A stretch of 64,000 nucleotides of DNA from Paraphysoderma sedebokerense. Its lineage: Eukaryota > Blastocladiomycota > Physodermatomycetes > Physodermatales > Physodermataceae. The translations under genes were made by a program, and so were the position numbers. Below, in pieces: positions 1 through 12,926 of the stretch; within the stretch, counting starts at the first letter, position 1, and every line of letters begins with the position of its first letter. The stretch lies in assembly GCA_025602915.1 (NCBI GenBank), contig JAHLJZ010000033.1:124001-188000 (forward strand). The letters are read 5' to 3'. Below the pieces are notes generated by a model that saw only the letters and a list, made by a program, of their open reading frames with translations, did not search any database and had not been told where the DNA came from.

Positions 1-2368
1 GCGGCAGCGTGGGATTTTGACCTTTTGGCCGGAAATAATAATACATCGCAAATATCGACTCTATCAACTAATGTAACTAAACAGCCATCCGTAGCTGCTG
101 CTAACATTGACCAATCGTTTGCAACCTTCGGTACACCCGTAGCATCCTCTCAAAACCAAAAGGCTGAGATGGATCTCTTAGGAGATTTTAAATCTCCTCC
201 TTCGATTAGCCAACCCGCTTTAACCTCTAAACCCTCTTCTATTCCTACCAAACCCGCAACCGCTAACCCTAATGACCCGTTCGGATTCCTTCCCGAATCA
301 GTAAAGACCACCCCACCACAACCACAACTTCCGCAAACCCCGAAGTCGACTGTTCCACCTAACACCATGGCACAATCTTCGCCACCAAATGGAACGGCGT
401 CAAATGATAATGTGGACCATTTAGTAGCTAAAATGATGGATATGGGATTTGACTCAGAGTCATCCCTGAAAGCTTTAAGAAGTACAAACGGAAATCTGCA
501 GAGTGCGGTCGATATGCTAGTGAATGGAAAGGTTACTCCAAAGGGAGCCCCAGTTGATTCCCCAAGGGAAAGAAAATACAGCGATACAAATGATGACGAT
601 GATTCAGATTTGTACCGTCAAAAACAGAAGTATTACGAAGGCGGCTCTCCGACGTCTGGTCGACGATACGGCAATGACGATAAAAGCGGTTCCGCTCAAC
701 AAAAGCTATCTCAATTGGGTACATCCGTGTTTAGCAAAGCTTCTAGCGTGTTATCTAAAGCCAAAGAGAAGGTCGCTAGTAAGGTTGAAGAAGTCAAAGA
801 AGCTGGTGGTGCCGCAGCTGTATTAAGTAATGTTGTTGGAGTCGTTCAAAGTAAGGTGGACACTTTCAAAGGCTCTCCCGCCAGGGGTAAAGAAAGTGAA
901 GATGCATTCGCCAAGTACAGTGGAGGTTATTCTGATTACAGTGATACATTTCAAGATAAACCGACTTATAATGGGTTCTCTAATTTCAAAGAAACTTCAC
1001 ATCCTTCAACCAACGACTTCACAAGCTCTGTTCCTCAACCTCAGCCGGCACCATCCCCTCCAAAACCGAAAATCAGTCGCCCACCATTCATCCCCATTGA
1101 ATCAGCAATACTTGATCTCGTTAAATCCGCCAAAAATAGCGGCAACGAGTCGTATAAACTTGGTCAATTTGCGGACGCTGTGACACATTATTCCACCGCA
1201 ATCAATTATCTCCCTCCAAATCATGTTATGTTGATTCAGTTATACAATAACCGAGCGGCCGCTAAATTGAAAACTGGTGAATATAAGACCTGTATTGCGG
1301 ATTGCGATCTCGTACAAACTATTATTGCATATTACGGTGGTTTATCTGTATCCTCGTCTGGCGAGGACGACTCGGATACCAAAATAGTGGATTCCAGTAC
1401 TGAGACGTCTATCACGATATCAGATTTAGTCAAAAGTTTAGTTCGAAAAGGAACGGCGTTGGAAGCTATTGAAAAGTACAATGATGCTAAGGAAGTGTAC
1501 AGAGAAGTACTACTGAAATTCGAATCCAAGAATAAGTTGGCAAACGAAGGTGTCTCTCGGTGTTCCAAAGCTTTGGCACCTTCTAATCCTGCTCCATCTG
1601 TCCCTCAGCCTTCATCTTCATCAAGCCAACCAGCTCCGTCAAACTCGAATCCGAAGGATGAATTGTTGTCGATGTTTGATACTACAAATAGCTTTAGCGG
1701 TAGCTCTGGAATCGGTAGTGGTATTGCTAGTCAATTACCCCCGGAGAAACAATCTACGGTAGATGTAAATGCTAGTAAAGCTGTTCAAGAAATTAGAGCT
1801 CAGGAAAAGGCAAACGAGATTGAAGCTGAGGAAAAGTTGCGGTTAAAAGATTACATTGATGCTAAGGTAAACAATTTTACAGCTCACTGTCTATTCTTTA
1901 TAATTCTATGTATTCCATTTCTTGTTTTGCGCCTTTTAATTTTCATCGTTCCGTCCGCTGACAATGTATTTGTCTTTCATACTTAGATATTGGCATGGAA
2001 AGCCGGTAAAGAGGCGAACTTACGTGCCTTGCTCTCATCATTGGAAACAGTGTTATGGGAAGAGCTCAAATGGACGAAAACAAATTTATCAGAATTAATC
2101 ACGCCTAATCAAGTCAAAGTTCGATACATGAAGGCTATTGCTAAAATTCATCCTGACAAGGTATGTCTCTTCATCTCTTACTGAATGGCAAAAGTTCTTA
2201 ATCCTCCGTTGACGGACTTCATACTGATGACTGCCCTCTTGTTTCCCCTGCAAAATCACATAGATTCCTTCAACTGAAACTACAGAACACAAGTTAATTG
2301 CCAATGCCGTATTTTCGATCCTTAACGACGCATGGGACAGCTTTAAAGCTCAAAATAACATGGCGTAA
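1..2368 (+). CDS. SWA2: Auxilin/Swa2-like clathrin-uncoating J-protein, 5' partial
   Basis: Exons 1-1866, 1987-2160 and 2264-2368; the frame is open at the window's left edge, so the start is missing; 714 residues are visible. In order: clathrin-box-like acidic motifs (DFDLL at the very edge, then DLLGDF and NPNDPFGF), a UBA domain around residues 130-170 with MDMGF, a low-complexity stretch, TPR-like helices around residues 355-500, and a C-terminal J domain with the diagnostic HPD in KIHPDK just before intron 2. This order (clathrin motifs, UBA, TPR, C-terminal J) is that of yeast Swa2/auxilin, which recruits Hsp70 to strip clathrin from vesicles. The second intron lies directly after HPDK. 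The gene converges on the CCDC57-like gene. Confidence 0.88.
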
Positions 2369-2905
2369 TCTTGAAAATATTAATTCCGTCCTATGCTATC
2401 CCGTCATGTATGAATCGAATAATTAAAAGACCCGAAAGGAATCGCTTCGGTGGTGATGTCTATTTTATGTATACCATCTATATTATTAAAAAAGAGAAAG
2501 AAATTTATATCATAGATCAAGTTAAACGATTTTCGGTTTTGGTGTCATGGTTTTGTTATCTGTATTGAAAGTTGCTTTTCCTTTTGTAAAGATTGTAAAA
2601 TAATATTGAAATCTGCTTTCTCTTGTTACATTTTCGCATAACTCTTTTCCCTGAATCCTTGCTTGGTTGAACAGATGAAAGTGAATGTCCCCGTATTCTG
2701 CAACATTATCATTACATGTCAATTTTCTTTCGTCTATGGACTTTAACGAAACTATACAAAAATAAATAATTTGTTCACTTTAGATAGGTAAACTGCTGGA
2801 TATAAAAGACCATAGCGTCATATTTACAACTAAGTAGTTTAGCGGTCCCTATGTAATCCTTATATACAATTTTCACAGCCATTCTCTATCTCTATCCAGC
2901 ATCGC
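2369..2905. other. Convergent 3' intergenic region
   Basis: AT-rich DNA of 537 bases between the stop codons of the auxilin gene (+) and the CCDC57-like gene (-). It should hold the two 3' UTRs. I see no supported gene, RNA or repeat in it. Confidence 0.6.
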
Positions 2906-5900
2906 TCAATCCGCGATGTCATTCCAATTTCTAATCCCTTTTTTACGCAATCCCAATTTCACCACCTCAACGTCATTAATAATTTTTTCTCTTTCATTTC
3001 TTATCCTCGGTTTCTCTTTTTCCATTGCCTTGTCTTTGTCTGACTTGTCAGTTCTTTGGGTCGTCGGTGGACCTGATTTTTTGAGTTTTATCGGTTCTTG
3101 GTCTGTAGTAGAGGGTTTAATAACTGCAGAGGAAAGTGTAGCCTTGGGTGCTGAATTTTCAGTTTTGGTTGAGGGAGACGATGTATTAGATTGATACGGT
3201 CGTTTGAGAGGTTGGGTTAAGTTTGACGGAGGAAGGATGGTAGAGGGTTTGAGAGATTGAAGAATTTGTCGTTTTGCGGATGATTTGTCGGGGACTTATT
3301 GTGCAGAGGGTCGGGTGGGAGAAGACAGATTAAAGTTACTACGGAACATAATCAAACGCCTTGTGTTGAAGCAAAATTTGATTGTATATCTACCTTGTAC
3401 ACCTACTTCCACTCCAGTTTGCTTTTTCCCGTCGCCAAACTCATCTTTCCACCATCTTAACTCCGCAGTCAATCTGTTGCTCAATTCCACTAACTTTTCT
3501 TTCTCCGATAATAATCCCATTATTTGGTTCAAGCATGACTGGAGCTTCTGCTTTAACATCTCTACTCTATGATCATCGCGTTGTTGCGATGGCGGGGCAG
3601 CAGCAAACTGAGGTGGGACAGGGTGATGTGGGTTAGGTATGACTGAATACTGGGGATAGAAAGGAGGAGCAGAGGACGGTGTGGGTGTGGGATGCGTAAA
3701 ATGGGAAAATGAGGTGGGGTTTTGCAATTGCGGTTGGATTGGTACAGAAGATAAAGTTGAAGCATGCTTAGTAGACGGATTTGAATGATGGTGAGCTGAA
3801 TTTAAGAGTAGTATTTCTATGATTGATTGCTTCTCGTCAAGTAATTTTTCTAAACTTGAAATTTTTTCTGTCACCTCGTCCGTTCCCTTCAGTGTGCTTC
3901 CAGGGTTACTATCAACTGGCGACAGAGAACGGGCTGGAGATTCTAACGAAGCAGCGGGCTGATTATAAATATCCACACCAAATAAGCATGTACGCAGTTA
4001 GATTTAGATAACATCCATTTGAAATTGAAACTACATCAAAATTACCTCTTGCTTTTCCTGATCCGACGGTGCCTCATCGGAACGACCTGGGACGCGATTT
4101 AATAATTCATTCTGCACACTCTCCATATCATCTCGCATTTGTTTAATAATACTACTTAACCGCTCATTCTATATTTTAATGTTCGTCATTACGGAAGAAC
4201 ATGTCAGACCGCATAATCGAGGCAAGTAATATAAATTTGATTACCTCTTCTTTCAAATCCAGCATTTCAGCTCTTATCCTTCCTTTTTCTTCATTCTCGA
4301 TCATCATCACGTCATCGCTTTCAGCTGCATTTAATTTGGGTAAATTAATAATCTGATCGTCATCGAGCGACATCATGGACTCGATTGATTCGATGTGGGG
4401 TAGACTGTCCTTTACATCATCTGTTATGTAGTCCGAACGACGAGGAGTATAATTCCCGCTGTTTGGCTGAGAAGATTGATGCGAATTATTGTTTGAAATC
4501 TGTAGCGGGATGACATCTGAATTGAGAGTGATGGGGTTTGCCTGTAACCAGGGTGCAAAATCCTAGTTAATGATTTACGTTACCGAATACGAAAGGGCAG
4601 TCTCAGTACCGTAGCGTTTCCTTCTCTTTGATTTTTCCAAGTCTGTCGTCTGATCGCATTCATCTCTCTCATCAGCTCACTATTTCGCATCTGTAGATCC
4701 TTGTTCACTTTGAACAGTTTATCCTTTTCCAATGTAATCGCCTTAATGCTGTCGTGATAATGAGAGATCGACTGTTTGAGTTGATTTAGTTGCTGGGATA
4801 GCTTCTGAAGAGATTGAAGGTGGAAAAAAATGACGAAAATATGTTATGTCAATTCCTATTGCATAAATTCCGAGGACTTTTCGCGAGGACGCAGTAGGTA
4901 AAGGAAGGAGAGCTCACCGTGTTCTCCTCTTTCTGTTGATATTGGTTGTTCTTGGCTCCTTCCAACTCAGATCTCCATCTATTCACATCCCCTTCTAATT
5001 GCCCTATGGTTTTCACTTTTTCTTCTTTCTCATCTTCTAAGCCTTTGATTATTTCGTACAAAACTTGCACTTCGTTGACCAACTTATCGATGTCGCTTTT
5101 CCATAGTTCTTTTATCCTTGATATCTCTTCCTCGTGAATTTTTTTTTGAGTGGTACTGCTCGCCAACAAAGATTCATACTTTTGAGTGGCTTGTGAAAGC
5201 GAAGTCGTTGCTGTACTCAGTGCTGATTCCAGGTTGCCAATACGAGATTCAAGGTAGAATGAGTGAGACGTTGATGTAGTCATAGCGGTACGAAGGTGCT
5301 GCAATTGTTGGGTAAGAGACTTGTGAAATATTTATATACGTTAATTAAAGTTGCTTCGCTTCGTGTTTGACTGTGGAAAGGATATCATCAAATACTTTGT
5401 TATTGTCCTCGACTCTCTCTTTCTCCGTCGATATAAGTTTTAAATTCTGGCACAACTCTTCGATCTCTCGGTGATTTGAATTTGAGTTCTCTCGCAATTC
5501 CATATTCTCTTTCGTCAATCGATCGATTTCGTTGGCCAAAACTTCCGACGATTTCATTGATTGAGATAAACTGGACTCCAATTTTGCGATTGTCTGGAAT
5601 TCTTATACGTTATTTTCATGCTAACTGGTACCGCATAACGAGGAAATGGAACATATACCTTCTCCATGGCCTCAAACTCAAACACCATATGCTTATTTTT
5701 CTTGTTCTGGTCGTCTAATCCTTTCTGAAGAGCCTTAATCCGATCCTATTCTCGCCATTGTACGTTCTATTAGAAAAGTGCTCTTAATGATCATAGAACA
5801 GGCATGATAAAACCTCATAATCCTTCTTCTCTTTCTGGACATGTACTTGACTCTGTTTCATCACCTCTTGTACTTTTTCATCGTACTGCTGGCTTTCTTT

Positions 5901-6428
5901 CTGCGTATTTTTATTTGCAGATGCTACATCTTCTTTCAATTGCGCTATCGTGTCTTTTAGTGATGCGATTTGGGTGGTACTGCACTTTTCGTTAATGCCA
6001 GTGTAAACAAATCGATCAATAAACTGAAGCATTACAACAACCGGCCCCATAGCAACTCATTCTCTCGTCAATAATAATACAACTGAATTTAATTACCAAT
6101 TTTTCCATCGTTCTTGCCACCACAGTTCCCTCTCATCTAACTTTTCTAATTCTTCGTCGCGTTGTTTAAGTAATTCTAGGTTGTATAAGAAATCGTCTTG
6201 CAGTTTGATGACGTGTTTCTGGAGTTCATTGCAGTTGTTACAATCCGTGGGATTCAGAATTATTAACGAGGTCTGAGGTGTGGTCATAGAGTAGTTAATG
6301 TTTGAAGGTTGATTGGGTGGAATAGTAGGTGTGGAGGAAGGTGGAGGTTGGGATTTTGACCTGATGAGTGATGTAGAGGTACAGTGAATTGACGAACGAT
6401 GCCGTCCGGGAGAAGACGACGACATCAT
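2906..6428 (-). CDS. CCDC57-like centriolar coiled-coil protein
   Basis: Multi-exon coiled-coil gene. Coding blocks lie near 6093-6428, 5784-5990, 5600-5750, 5345-5581, 4920-5304, 4600-4830, 4176-4560, 3394-3976 and 2906-3294. The last intron (3295-3393) is phase-consistent, and the final exon ends in RNWNDIAD. The start is taken as the first ATG (6428) after a Ser-rich N-terminus; an upstream exon is possible. The best clue is the N-terminal block LQDDFLYNLELLKQRDEELE, which closely resembles the start of vertebrate CCDC57 (LQEDFVYNLQVLEERDLELE, from memory). The rest is heptad-rich helix with Ser/Pro linkers and a basic C-terminal tail. CCDC57 is a centriole/centrosome microtubule protein. 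It lies 204 bases downstream of LRRC23 on the same strand. The identity rests mainly on one motif plus context; another basal-body coiled-coil protein is the alternative. Confidence 0.6.
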
Positions 6429-6632
6429 CAGTAATAATGATGGCAACAGGACTGGGATAAAGTTGGCAGATTATTAACAATGAAAAAGGTAGAGCAATAT
6501 GTGATCTGGTAGTGTTGGCTTTCAATGCCCAATGACCACAGGTGCGAATAGAGGTAACCTCGGATTCGGGCACGTTGCTTTAAGCATAGTATTCCAATTA
6601 TTCGGTACTTTCAATTGCAATCTAGAAACAGC

Positions 6633-8156
6633 TCATTCCTGTGTATTCTGTCCATCCGATGTTTCTGTTGATCCGTCTCCACCTCCACCCAAATCATTCC
6701 CCTCTCCGCTTTCATCTCCTTCTCCCTCTCCTTCTCCTTCTCTTCTAACCAATGTGTCTTCATCTCCATTCCTAACTTCGCCGCCTTCTACTTCCCCCGA
6801 GTTCTCTGCCGCTGTGTTTTCACTCTCTGCCAACTTAGCTGCAGCGGCTGCTGCAGCCGCGGCAATAGCAGCTTCGGCTTCCATCTGCTCCACTTGCACT
6901 CTTAGATCCTCGGCTTCCTCTCGCTCTTCCGGCGTTATCAATTCTTTATCCAGCTTGAGTAATTGGGGGATACGAAAAATAACTTGTAAACGGTAATCGT
7001 CTTGGCCGGATATTGGATTATCTATAGTCGAATCACGTCACATGGTTTCTGATTAGTCGTGATTTTTGGATCCTTGCGAATAGGGGCGATATACCTTGTA
7101 AAGCAAGTTCACGAAGCGAAGATATACATTTCAGCTTGTTAAGCTCTTTAAAATCAGTAATTTTATTGTTCCTGCCGTCATTCAATGTCATTATTAGCAT
7201 TCTCGATACGGTCGTTCATGAATTGCAGTCCTGTCAGCGTTAAAAGTAGAAAGTGATGATGTACCGTAAATTTAAATATGTCAAGTTTTTCATCCTTTCA
7301 CCAAAACCATCAAGCTTCTCTACTTTATTGTCTCGTAAATGTAGCCGTTCCAGCTTTTCGAGATGGTGTAACCCCTGAATACCAGTAATGTCGTTTTTCG
7401 CCTGTTAACAGAAATAAGAAATGGTCAGCATTGTCTATTGATCTTCTTGTCAGGAGACGTTAATTGAGGACATGTACAAGGTATAGAGCTTTCAATTGTG
7501 GTGCGTTAATGCTTGCAGTTGAAGTCAGCTGGTTTTCCCGGGCTTCGATGTGAGCCAATTCTGGTGCTTCCAGGAAGAAAAGTTCTTGAAGCTTGTTTTC
7601 TGGAATGCATCGTCGCACGTAAGTAGTTAATTCATCTTGTTTACATTGTGCGCTTACACGATAGACAATGCATCTCACTGTTTAGGTTCACCCATTTGAG
7701 ATTCATCCAGGTGCTTAAATCGCTTCCAGTGATCTCGTTTGCAGAAAAATTAACTTGTTGGAGGTACGCTTTCTTCAAAAAGACTTCTTTTGATATTTCT
7801 TGCAGTTTGTTGTGGCTCAAATTTAAAGACAAGAGGTGATCTTGAACGGTTAATCCGGGAATTAAGGTTGCGATTTTATTGTTGGAAAGGTCCTGTACGA
7901 GTTGTAGTTGTCAGAAAACGTAAAGATTATAATGAGTACTTAGCGCAAAGAATAACCAATAAATGTTATTTACGATATATCTAAGATGAGGAAATTCAGC
8001 TAAGGCATCAATGGTGCTGATTTCCTTGTTTGAGACATCAAGTCTGACAAATGCATGCGAAAGACCGGTAGATGTCGGTGCGATAAGAGATATGGAAGCG
8101 CCTATGATTTCCCCAGAGAGAGGTTTCTCTGTAGTGGAAACAATGTCTGTGGCCAT
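6633..8156 (-). CDS. LRRC23: LRRC23-like leucine-rich repeat radial-spoke protein
   Basis: The start at 8156 opens MATDIVSTTEK. The N-terminal segment TGLSHAFVRLDVSNKEIS then FPHLRY matches the LRRC23 family opening (GLAHAYVKLEV...HLRYVDIS). Several short LRRs follow over about six exons (for example LNLSHNKLQEIS near 7830, then WMNLKWVNL, then PQLKALYL, and a repeat near 7320-7360). The C-terminal cap is IPQLLKLDKELITPEEREEA, the LRRC23-type closing motif (MPYLERLDKEF...). It ends in a poly-Ala run of about nine residues and a Glu/Gly-rich acidic tail. LRRC23 is a radial-spoke-3 head protein of motile cilia. The gene is divergent from AK7 with only 226 bases between start codons. Confidence 0.85.
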
Positions 8157-8382
8157 GTCTTAATATATCGATGCTGGTATGACAGAGGATTGTCTACCGA
8201 AAGGAATGAAATAAACGGATCCAAAGCGAGGAGGGAAAATCGACGCGTGTGGTTCTGTTGTGTATGCTGATTTGAACATCCGCCTGCCAATCTTGGTATT
8301 GTGTACATACTAGTCTGTCGTTGACACTATTAACTCTGCGAGATCAGTTAACACATATCTAATTCCCTCTCCTTGTATATCA
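8157..8382. promoter_or_regulatory. Divergent promoter shared by LRRC23 and AK7
   Basis: 226 bases separate the ATG of LRRC23 (-) from the ATG of AK7 (+). Both products are axonemal, so one bidirectional promoter driving both during zoospore formation is the simple reading. I looked for a classic RFX X-box and did not find a convincing one. Confidence 0.6.
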
Positions 8383-11300
8383 ATGAAAGTATTCATTTCT
8401 GACCTCGACACTCCTGTCGGTCACAATCTATCCCGAATCCTATCATCCACTCTCGTCGGTTCTCGTCGTCAAAAAGATGACTCAGATGATTACACCTCAA
8501 ACGAAGACGGAAATTCACCCACTAAGAAGTCGCATTCCTATTATGAAATAGCTGGTACCCTATTCCACTCGGCCAACCCTGATGCTGAGGTGCCTCCTGA
8601 GTTGGAAGTCGATGGCATGGATCCGGCGGGGAAGAACAAGGAAATTAGGGAGTTGATGGATAAGAGGAGTAAAAAAGGCAAAGCCGGGAGTTGGGTTAAG
8701 GAAGTGATCCCGGTAAGTTCTGAAGTATTCAAGCATATTATGAACGAATGAGGGGCTACTCGGACCTGGATGCTTTTGAAATTTCAAACAACTTCCGATG
8801 AAATCTGACGCATACAATTGTCCGCAGAAAAACGATACAGAGAAAATTAAGCAGCAAATACTAGAATCAGATGTCGTAGTGTTTGATTTACTCCACAGCG
8901 TCTCTCAAGCAAACTGGGCCTTTGAAACTGGTATGAGAAAATGTTTTGAATTCACCTTGCCTATCCATCATGATTTACCCCGTTTATATCCGGATCACAG
9001 TGTTGCCAGAGAACATTGGGATGTTCGTGGATAAGCCAAAGATTGTGATCGCTATTTCTAGTATCATGACATGGGCTAAAACGAAGCCAGATCCGGTAAT
9101 TGTCCTTTCATCTTTCCGCCACTTGCGCAATATGTGCATCCTGCTTACGCTTACTGATTTACTCTACATAGGCTGATCCAGATGCACCATTTCTTGAGGA
9201 AGATTATCGCAAACGGCGAACGCATCCAAACTTTCGAGATCATCTGGCTGCGGAAAAAGCATTGAACAAATTGGGCAAAACAGATGCGTTCAAGACTTAT
9301 GTTGTTTCTTCTGGATTATGCTATCATCATGGAGACAGCGTTATACATCACATGTTGCAGGTACCAAAATTTAATTTCATCACCATTACTCTTGATCCTT
9401 AATGATAATTTTATCTAGAGTGCATGGTCAGGACAACCAGAACTTCCTATATATGGTGATGGGGATAACTTTTTGCCAATGATTCACTTGGACGATTTAT
9501 GTTCTATATTGTTGCAAGCTATCGAGACCACGCCTGACTTTAGATATATTGTGGCAATCGATGACGCTAAGCACACGTATTTAGAAGTAGCAACGGTACG
9601 TCCATTACTTCGGGTTATGACATACTACATACTGTCGATAACATTTTCTGCCATTACGCGAAAACCAACGATTTCCTGTGCGTTGAATCAACCACCTGTA
9701 GGCTATTTCCGAACTCCTTGGGACAGGCAAGGTCAAACTGATGCCCAAAGAGCAAGCGTTGCTACGTAAAGATTTTACTCAAACGGACTATGATATGTTG
9801 ACATTAAACCTGAGGCTAGAAGTGAGCAATGCTAAGAAATTGGGTGTGGAATGGAAGTCGGAGGTACGCACTCTGCAGTCTATTCGTTCAGATAACATTC
9901 TTAACTCCTCGAGACCCATGTATCGGCTCTGCAATTGTTCAAACAGGCTGGAATTATTGAGAATCTGCCAGCTCTTATCCGTCAATACAAAGAAGGCCGC
10001 GGGCTCACCCCATTAAAGATCATGATTCATGGACCGCCTGCCAGTGGGAAGACTACAATCGCGAAAATGATTGCTGAATATTATCAACTTCATTTCGTCG
10101 ATCCCGAGGTTGTAGTTAAAGAGGCAATCGATCGCTTGGTACATTTAATTTCCTTGTATTGGTTGTCTTTGGGTCAAATTGCGGAACTAATAATTTAATA
10201 AAGGAACGGCGAGTTCACCCACCCCCCCTCGGCCCTGATTCCACAGATGTTCAATCAGTCGAAGATACCGAACCAGTAGAGGAGGCTGAAAAGGAATTGC
10301 TAGAGGAGTTGCAGGAAGCTCTAAAAAATAATAACGGTGTATACCCAAAAGATTATGTCATCAGTTTTCTGAAAGCCAAGTTAAATACTATGCCATGTCT
10401 GAATCAGGGTTACGCACTAGATGGATATCCGACAACCTTAGATGAGGCATCGGCATTGTTCAAAGGTACTTATCGTTAAGACGTTTAGTCCTATTACTTG
10501 ATTCTCTCAAAGATAACGAAAACTGACACAAATAATATGCGTTATCTCAAACAGCTGAGGGCGATAGTGGCGTTCAGAATACAGAATCCTATATTCCCGA
10601 ATTTATCATATCTCTTGAGGCGTCTGACGACTTCATCAAGGATCGAATTATGAAACTTCCAGAATCAGAAGTAGAAGGGACCAAAAATTCGGAAGAAGGT
10701 AATTCGATGAATACTTATCACTCATTTCATAATTTGACACAATAACAATTGGAATCCCTCACACCTTACAGCATTGTTAAAAAGACTTGAAGAATATCGC
10801 GCCAAATCAACTGAGGAGGCAATCGTGCTGAATTTCTTTGACGAACTCGAAATTCACCCTCACTCTATTGACATAGAATCCGTATTAAGAGCTGGTAACG
10901 ATACCTCGACGACAGGCGGGTATGATGGGATTAACACAAAGGGACTAAATGCCAATCAATTGAATGAGAGGGTGTTGGAACGCATTAAGAAGTTTGTGGG
11001 GAAACCGCATAATTATGGACTTTCAGAAGAGGAAATTATCAAAAGGAAGAAAACGAGAGATTTAGAGAAGGTATTCATTTTATTTCCTTCAAGTAGACGC
11101 ATATGTTCGTCCATGGAATTCCGTCGATTTATTAAATTACATCTGATTGCCATAGGCTAAAACAGCAGAAGCAGCTCGTGAGGCGCAAGAAAGACTTGAG
11201 GCTGAAGAAATGGAACGACAAAATAAAGTCATGGAGGAATGGGTTCGTAATAAACGCTCCTCACTCTTGCATCATTCTTCAATTTGTAACATGACCCTTC

Positions 11301-11588
11301 ATTTTCAACCATAGAACATTCGAATTAACGAAGTTAGACAGCAAGAAAAAGAAGTATTGGAAACTCAATCATTGCCTTTGAGAAATTATTTAATGAAGCA
11401 TGTGTTGCCGACATTGACGACGGGATTAATTGAAGTTTGTAAAGTCAGACCCGAAGATCCGATTGACTATCTGGTAACTGTCTTAAAGCGCTGTTTTGTT
11501 TTCGCAGTAAGTTTATAAGGTACTGATGCTACATTGCGATATTTAGGCTGAATTTTTATTTAAAAATAGTGGGGGCCCAGAAATTTGA
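8383..11588 (+). CDS. AK7: Adenylate kinase 7 (axonemal, with Dpy-30 tail)
   Basis: Thirteen exons: 8383-8712, 8828-8930, 9010-9095, 9172-9360, 9419-9595, 9702-9863, 9947-10138, 10204-10465, 10555-10698, 10772-11070, 11156-11242, 11315-11473, 11547-11588; 743 aa, close to human AK7 (723). The N-terminal half is an NAD-epimerase-like domain ([43 protein letters not shown]). The kinase domain follows, with P-loop GPPASGKT in exon 7 and [13 protein letters not shown] in exon 8; the acidic insert between them is typical of AK7. Then comes a charged helix and a Dpy-30-like end ([20 protein letters not shown], then [16 protein letters not shown]). The family converts AMP and ATP to 2 ADP in motile cilia. 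All introns are phase-consistent and the frame is intact. Confidence 0.93.
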
Positions 11589-12184
11589 TGTACTTTTGAT
11601 TAATCAATCATAATGACACTTGCAGCAGTTAGGAGAACAATGTACATATATCGATTTGATTTGAAATAAATGAAAGTAACGAATCGAGACAGACGGATGA
11701 ATATGATTGTCACTGCACCGGAATGTTTGGAAATCGCTCTGTTTAGAGCCACCATCAGTAATTAATTATCACTCAAATCGCTTGTATAGGTTTTAGTGCC
11801 CCATGCATGCGACATATTACATCGAGCGGATTGTCCCATCCTCAATTTCAAACAAGCTTGACAATTTGCAATGTATATTTTGCCGATGCTTTCCGTGGCG
11901 GAAGCGACATTATGGTTATTACAACTGATTGTCTTTTCTTCCGTTGCCCTGTATTCGCGTAATTTGACTTGTGGATAAATTTCGTTCCGCCAATTTGGCA
12001 ATTTAGTGCAATTTGGAGCCGTGCCAACGAACAGATCCGATATCTAATAATGCGGAAACGGATTAGGAGCACACTACCATCTTTCTACCGATTAAAGAAT
12101 ATAAAAGGGGCCACATCGCTCGACAGAAAAACTTAAATTGACCTACAAATAGTCTTTCTTCGTATTAAGAATACAGAAAATCAA
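11589..12184 (+). promoter_or_regulatory. Upstream region of first 2H gene, duplicated at 13230-13715
   Basis: Past the AK7 3' end, roughly 11760-12184 resembles 13300-13715 block by block: a CATGCATG core, ACAACTGATTGTCT, TTCCGCC (about 11985), TGCGGAAACGGATT (about 12051), and a TATA-like ATAAAAGG at about 12101, some 85 bases before the ATG. The promoter was therefore copied with the gene. No gene is supported here. Confidence 0.65.
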
Positions 12185-12926
12185 ATGTCTTCAATTATAC
12201 TTGCTCTCCTCGCCATTCAATTTACCGCTACCGTCTTCAATCCATCCGGGTTATTAGTGAACGCCGTTCCCTCCCGTGGTGTTTTCTCCGTTAAAGACGA
12301 AATTTTTCAAACCCAGAAAGTGAGATTTCTTAACACCAATCCTTACTTGTCGTTACGTGTGCCTTTTAAGCCCGTCGAAGAATTATTTAATGAAGTTCAG
12401 AAAAGTAATTTTCATGTGCCTGGAAGAAATTTGAAGAACAGCGGTGAAGGTAAATTTTTATTCATGTTACAATTATTGAAAAAGTAGAGTGTTGAATCCT
12501 AACAATCTATTTTTCTTTTTTCTTATGTGTATAGCTCATATAACAGTCATTTCTCGGTCCGAATACAGACGATTACAACCTATTATTTCCATTTCGGAAA
12601 TTAACAAAATCGCCGAATCCAGTAAAATTCAATCTACCCCTTTCACTATTAAGTGTCTTGGACGGAGCCTATCCTTTGCCTCTGACCCATCCGGACCCGC
12701 AGCCGAATCGGTTTACCTCATCATCGATGCGCCAGGATTAACCGCGATTCGACAAAAAGTTTGGCAGGAGTACGTAAAGAGAGGTGGAAAGCAAGATGAC
12801 TTCAAGTGGGACCAGTACTATCCGCACTTGACTGTCGGATACAGCCCTAAAGATTTGCATTTCGAAGAGGGGCTCAAAAAAGATGAGGCAATTTGTGCGG
12901 CCAGAGTCGATGTTGTTAAATCTTAG
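12185..12926 (+). CDS. Secreted 2H-phosphoesterase-like protein, copy 1
   Basis: Exons 12185-12449 and 12535-12926; 218 aa. The hydrophobic N-terminus (MSSIILALLAIQFTATVF) looks like a signal peptide. Two HxT motifs about 100 residues apart, AHITVIS (around residue 90, right at the exon junction) and YPHLTVGYSP near the C-terminus, are the signature of the 2H phosphoesterase superfamily (2'-5' RNA ligase/cyclic phosphodiesterase fold), whose members open 2',3'-cyclic phosphates or cleave 2'-5' bonds. Between them are a predicted core strand, IKCLGRSLSF, and a long helix (RQKVWQEYVKRGG). The substrate cannot be read from sequence. A near-identical architecture is repeated at 13716. An extracellular or ER location is inferred from the leader only. 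Confidence 0.75.

Noticed and set aside
6532-6996. Plus-strand Ser/Pro/Ala-rich open frame
   Set aside because: Antisense of the LRRC23 C-terminal acidic and poly-Ala region, whose minus-strand reading matches the family.
8157-8382. RFX X-box in the LRRC23/AK7 promoter
   Set aside because: GTTGAC and GTTAAC half-sites occur but their spacing and second halves do not fit the X-box consensus.
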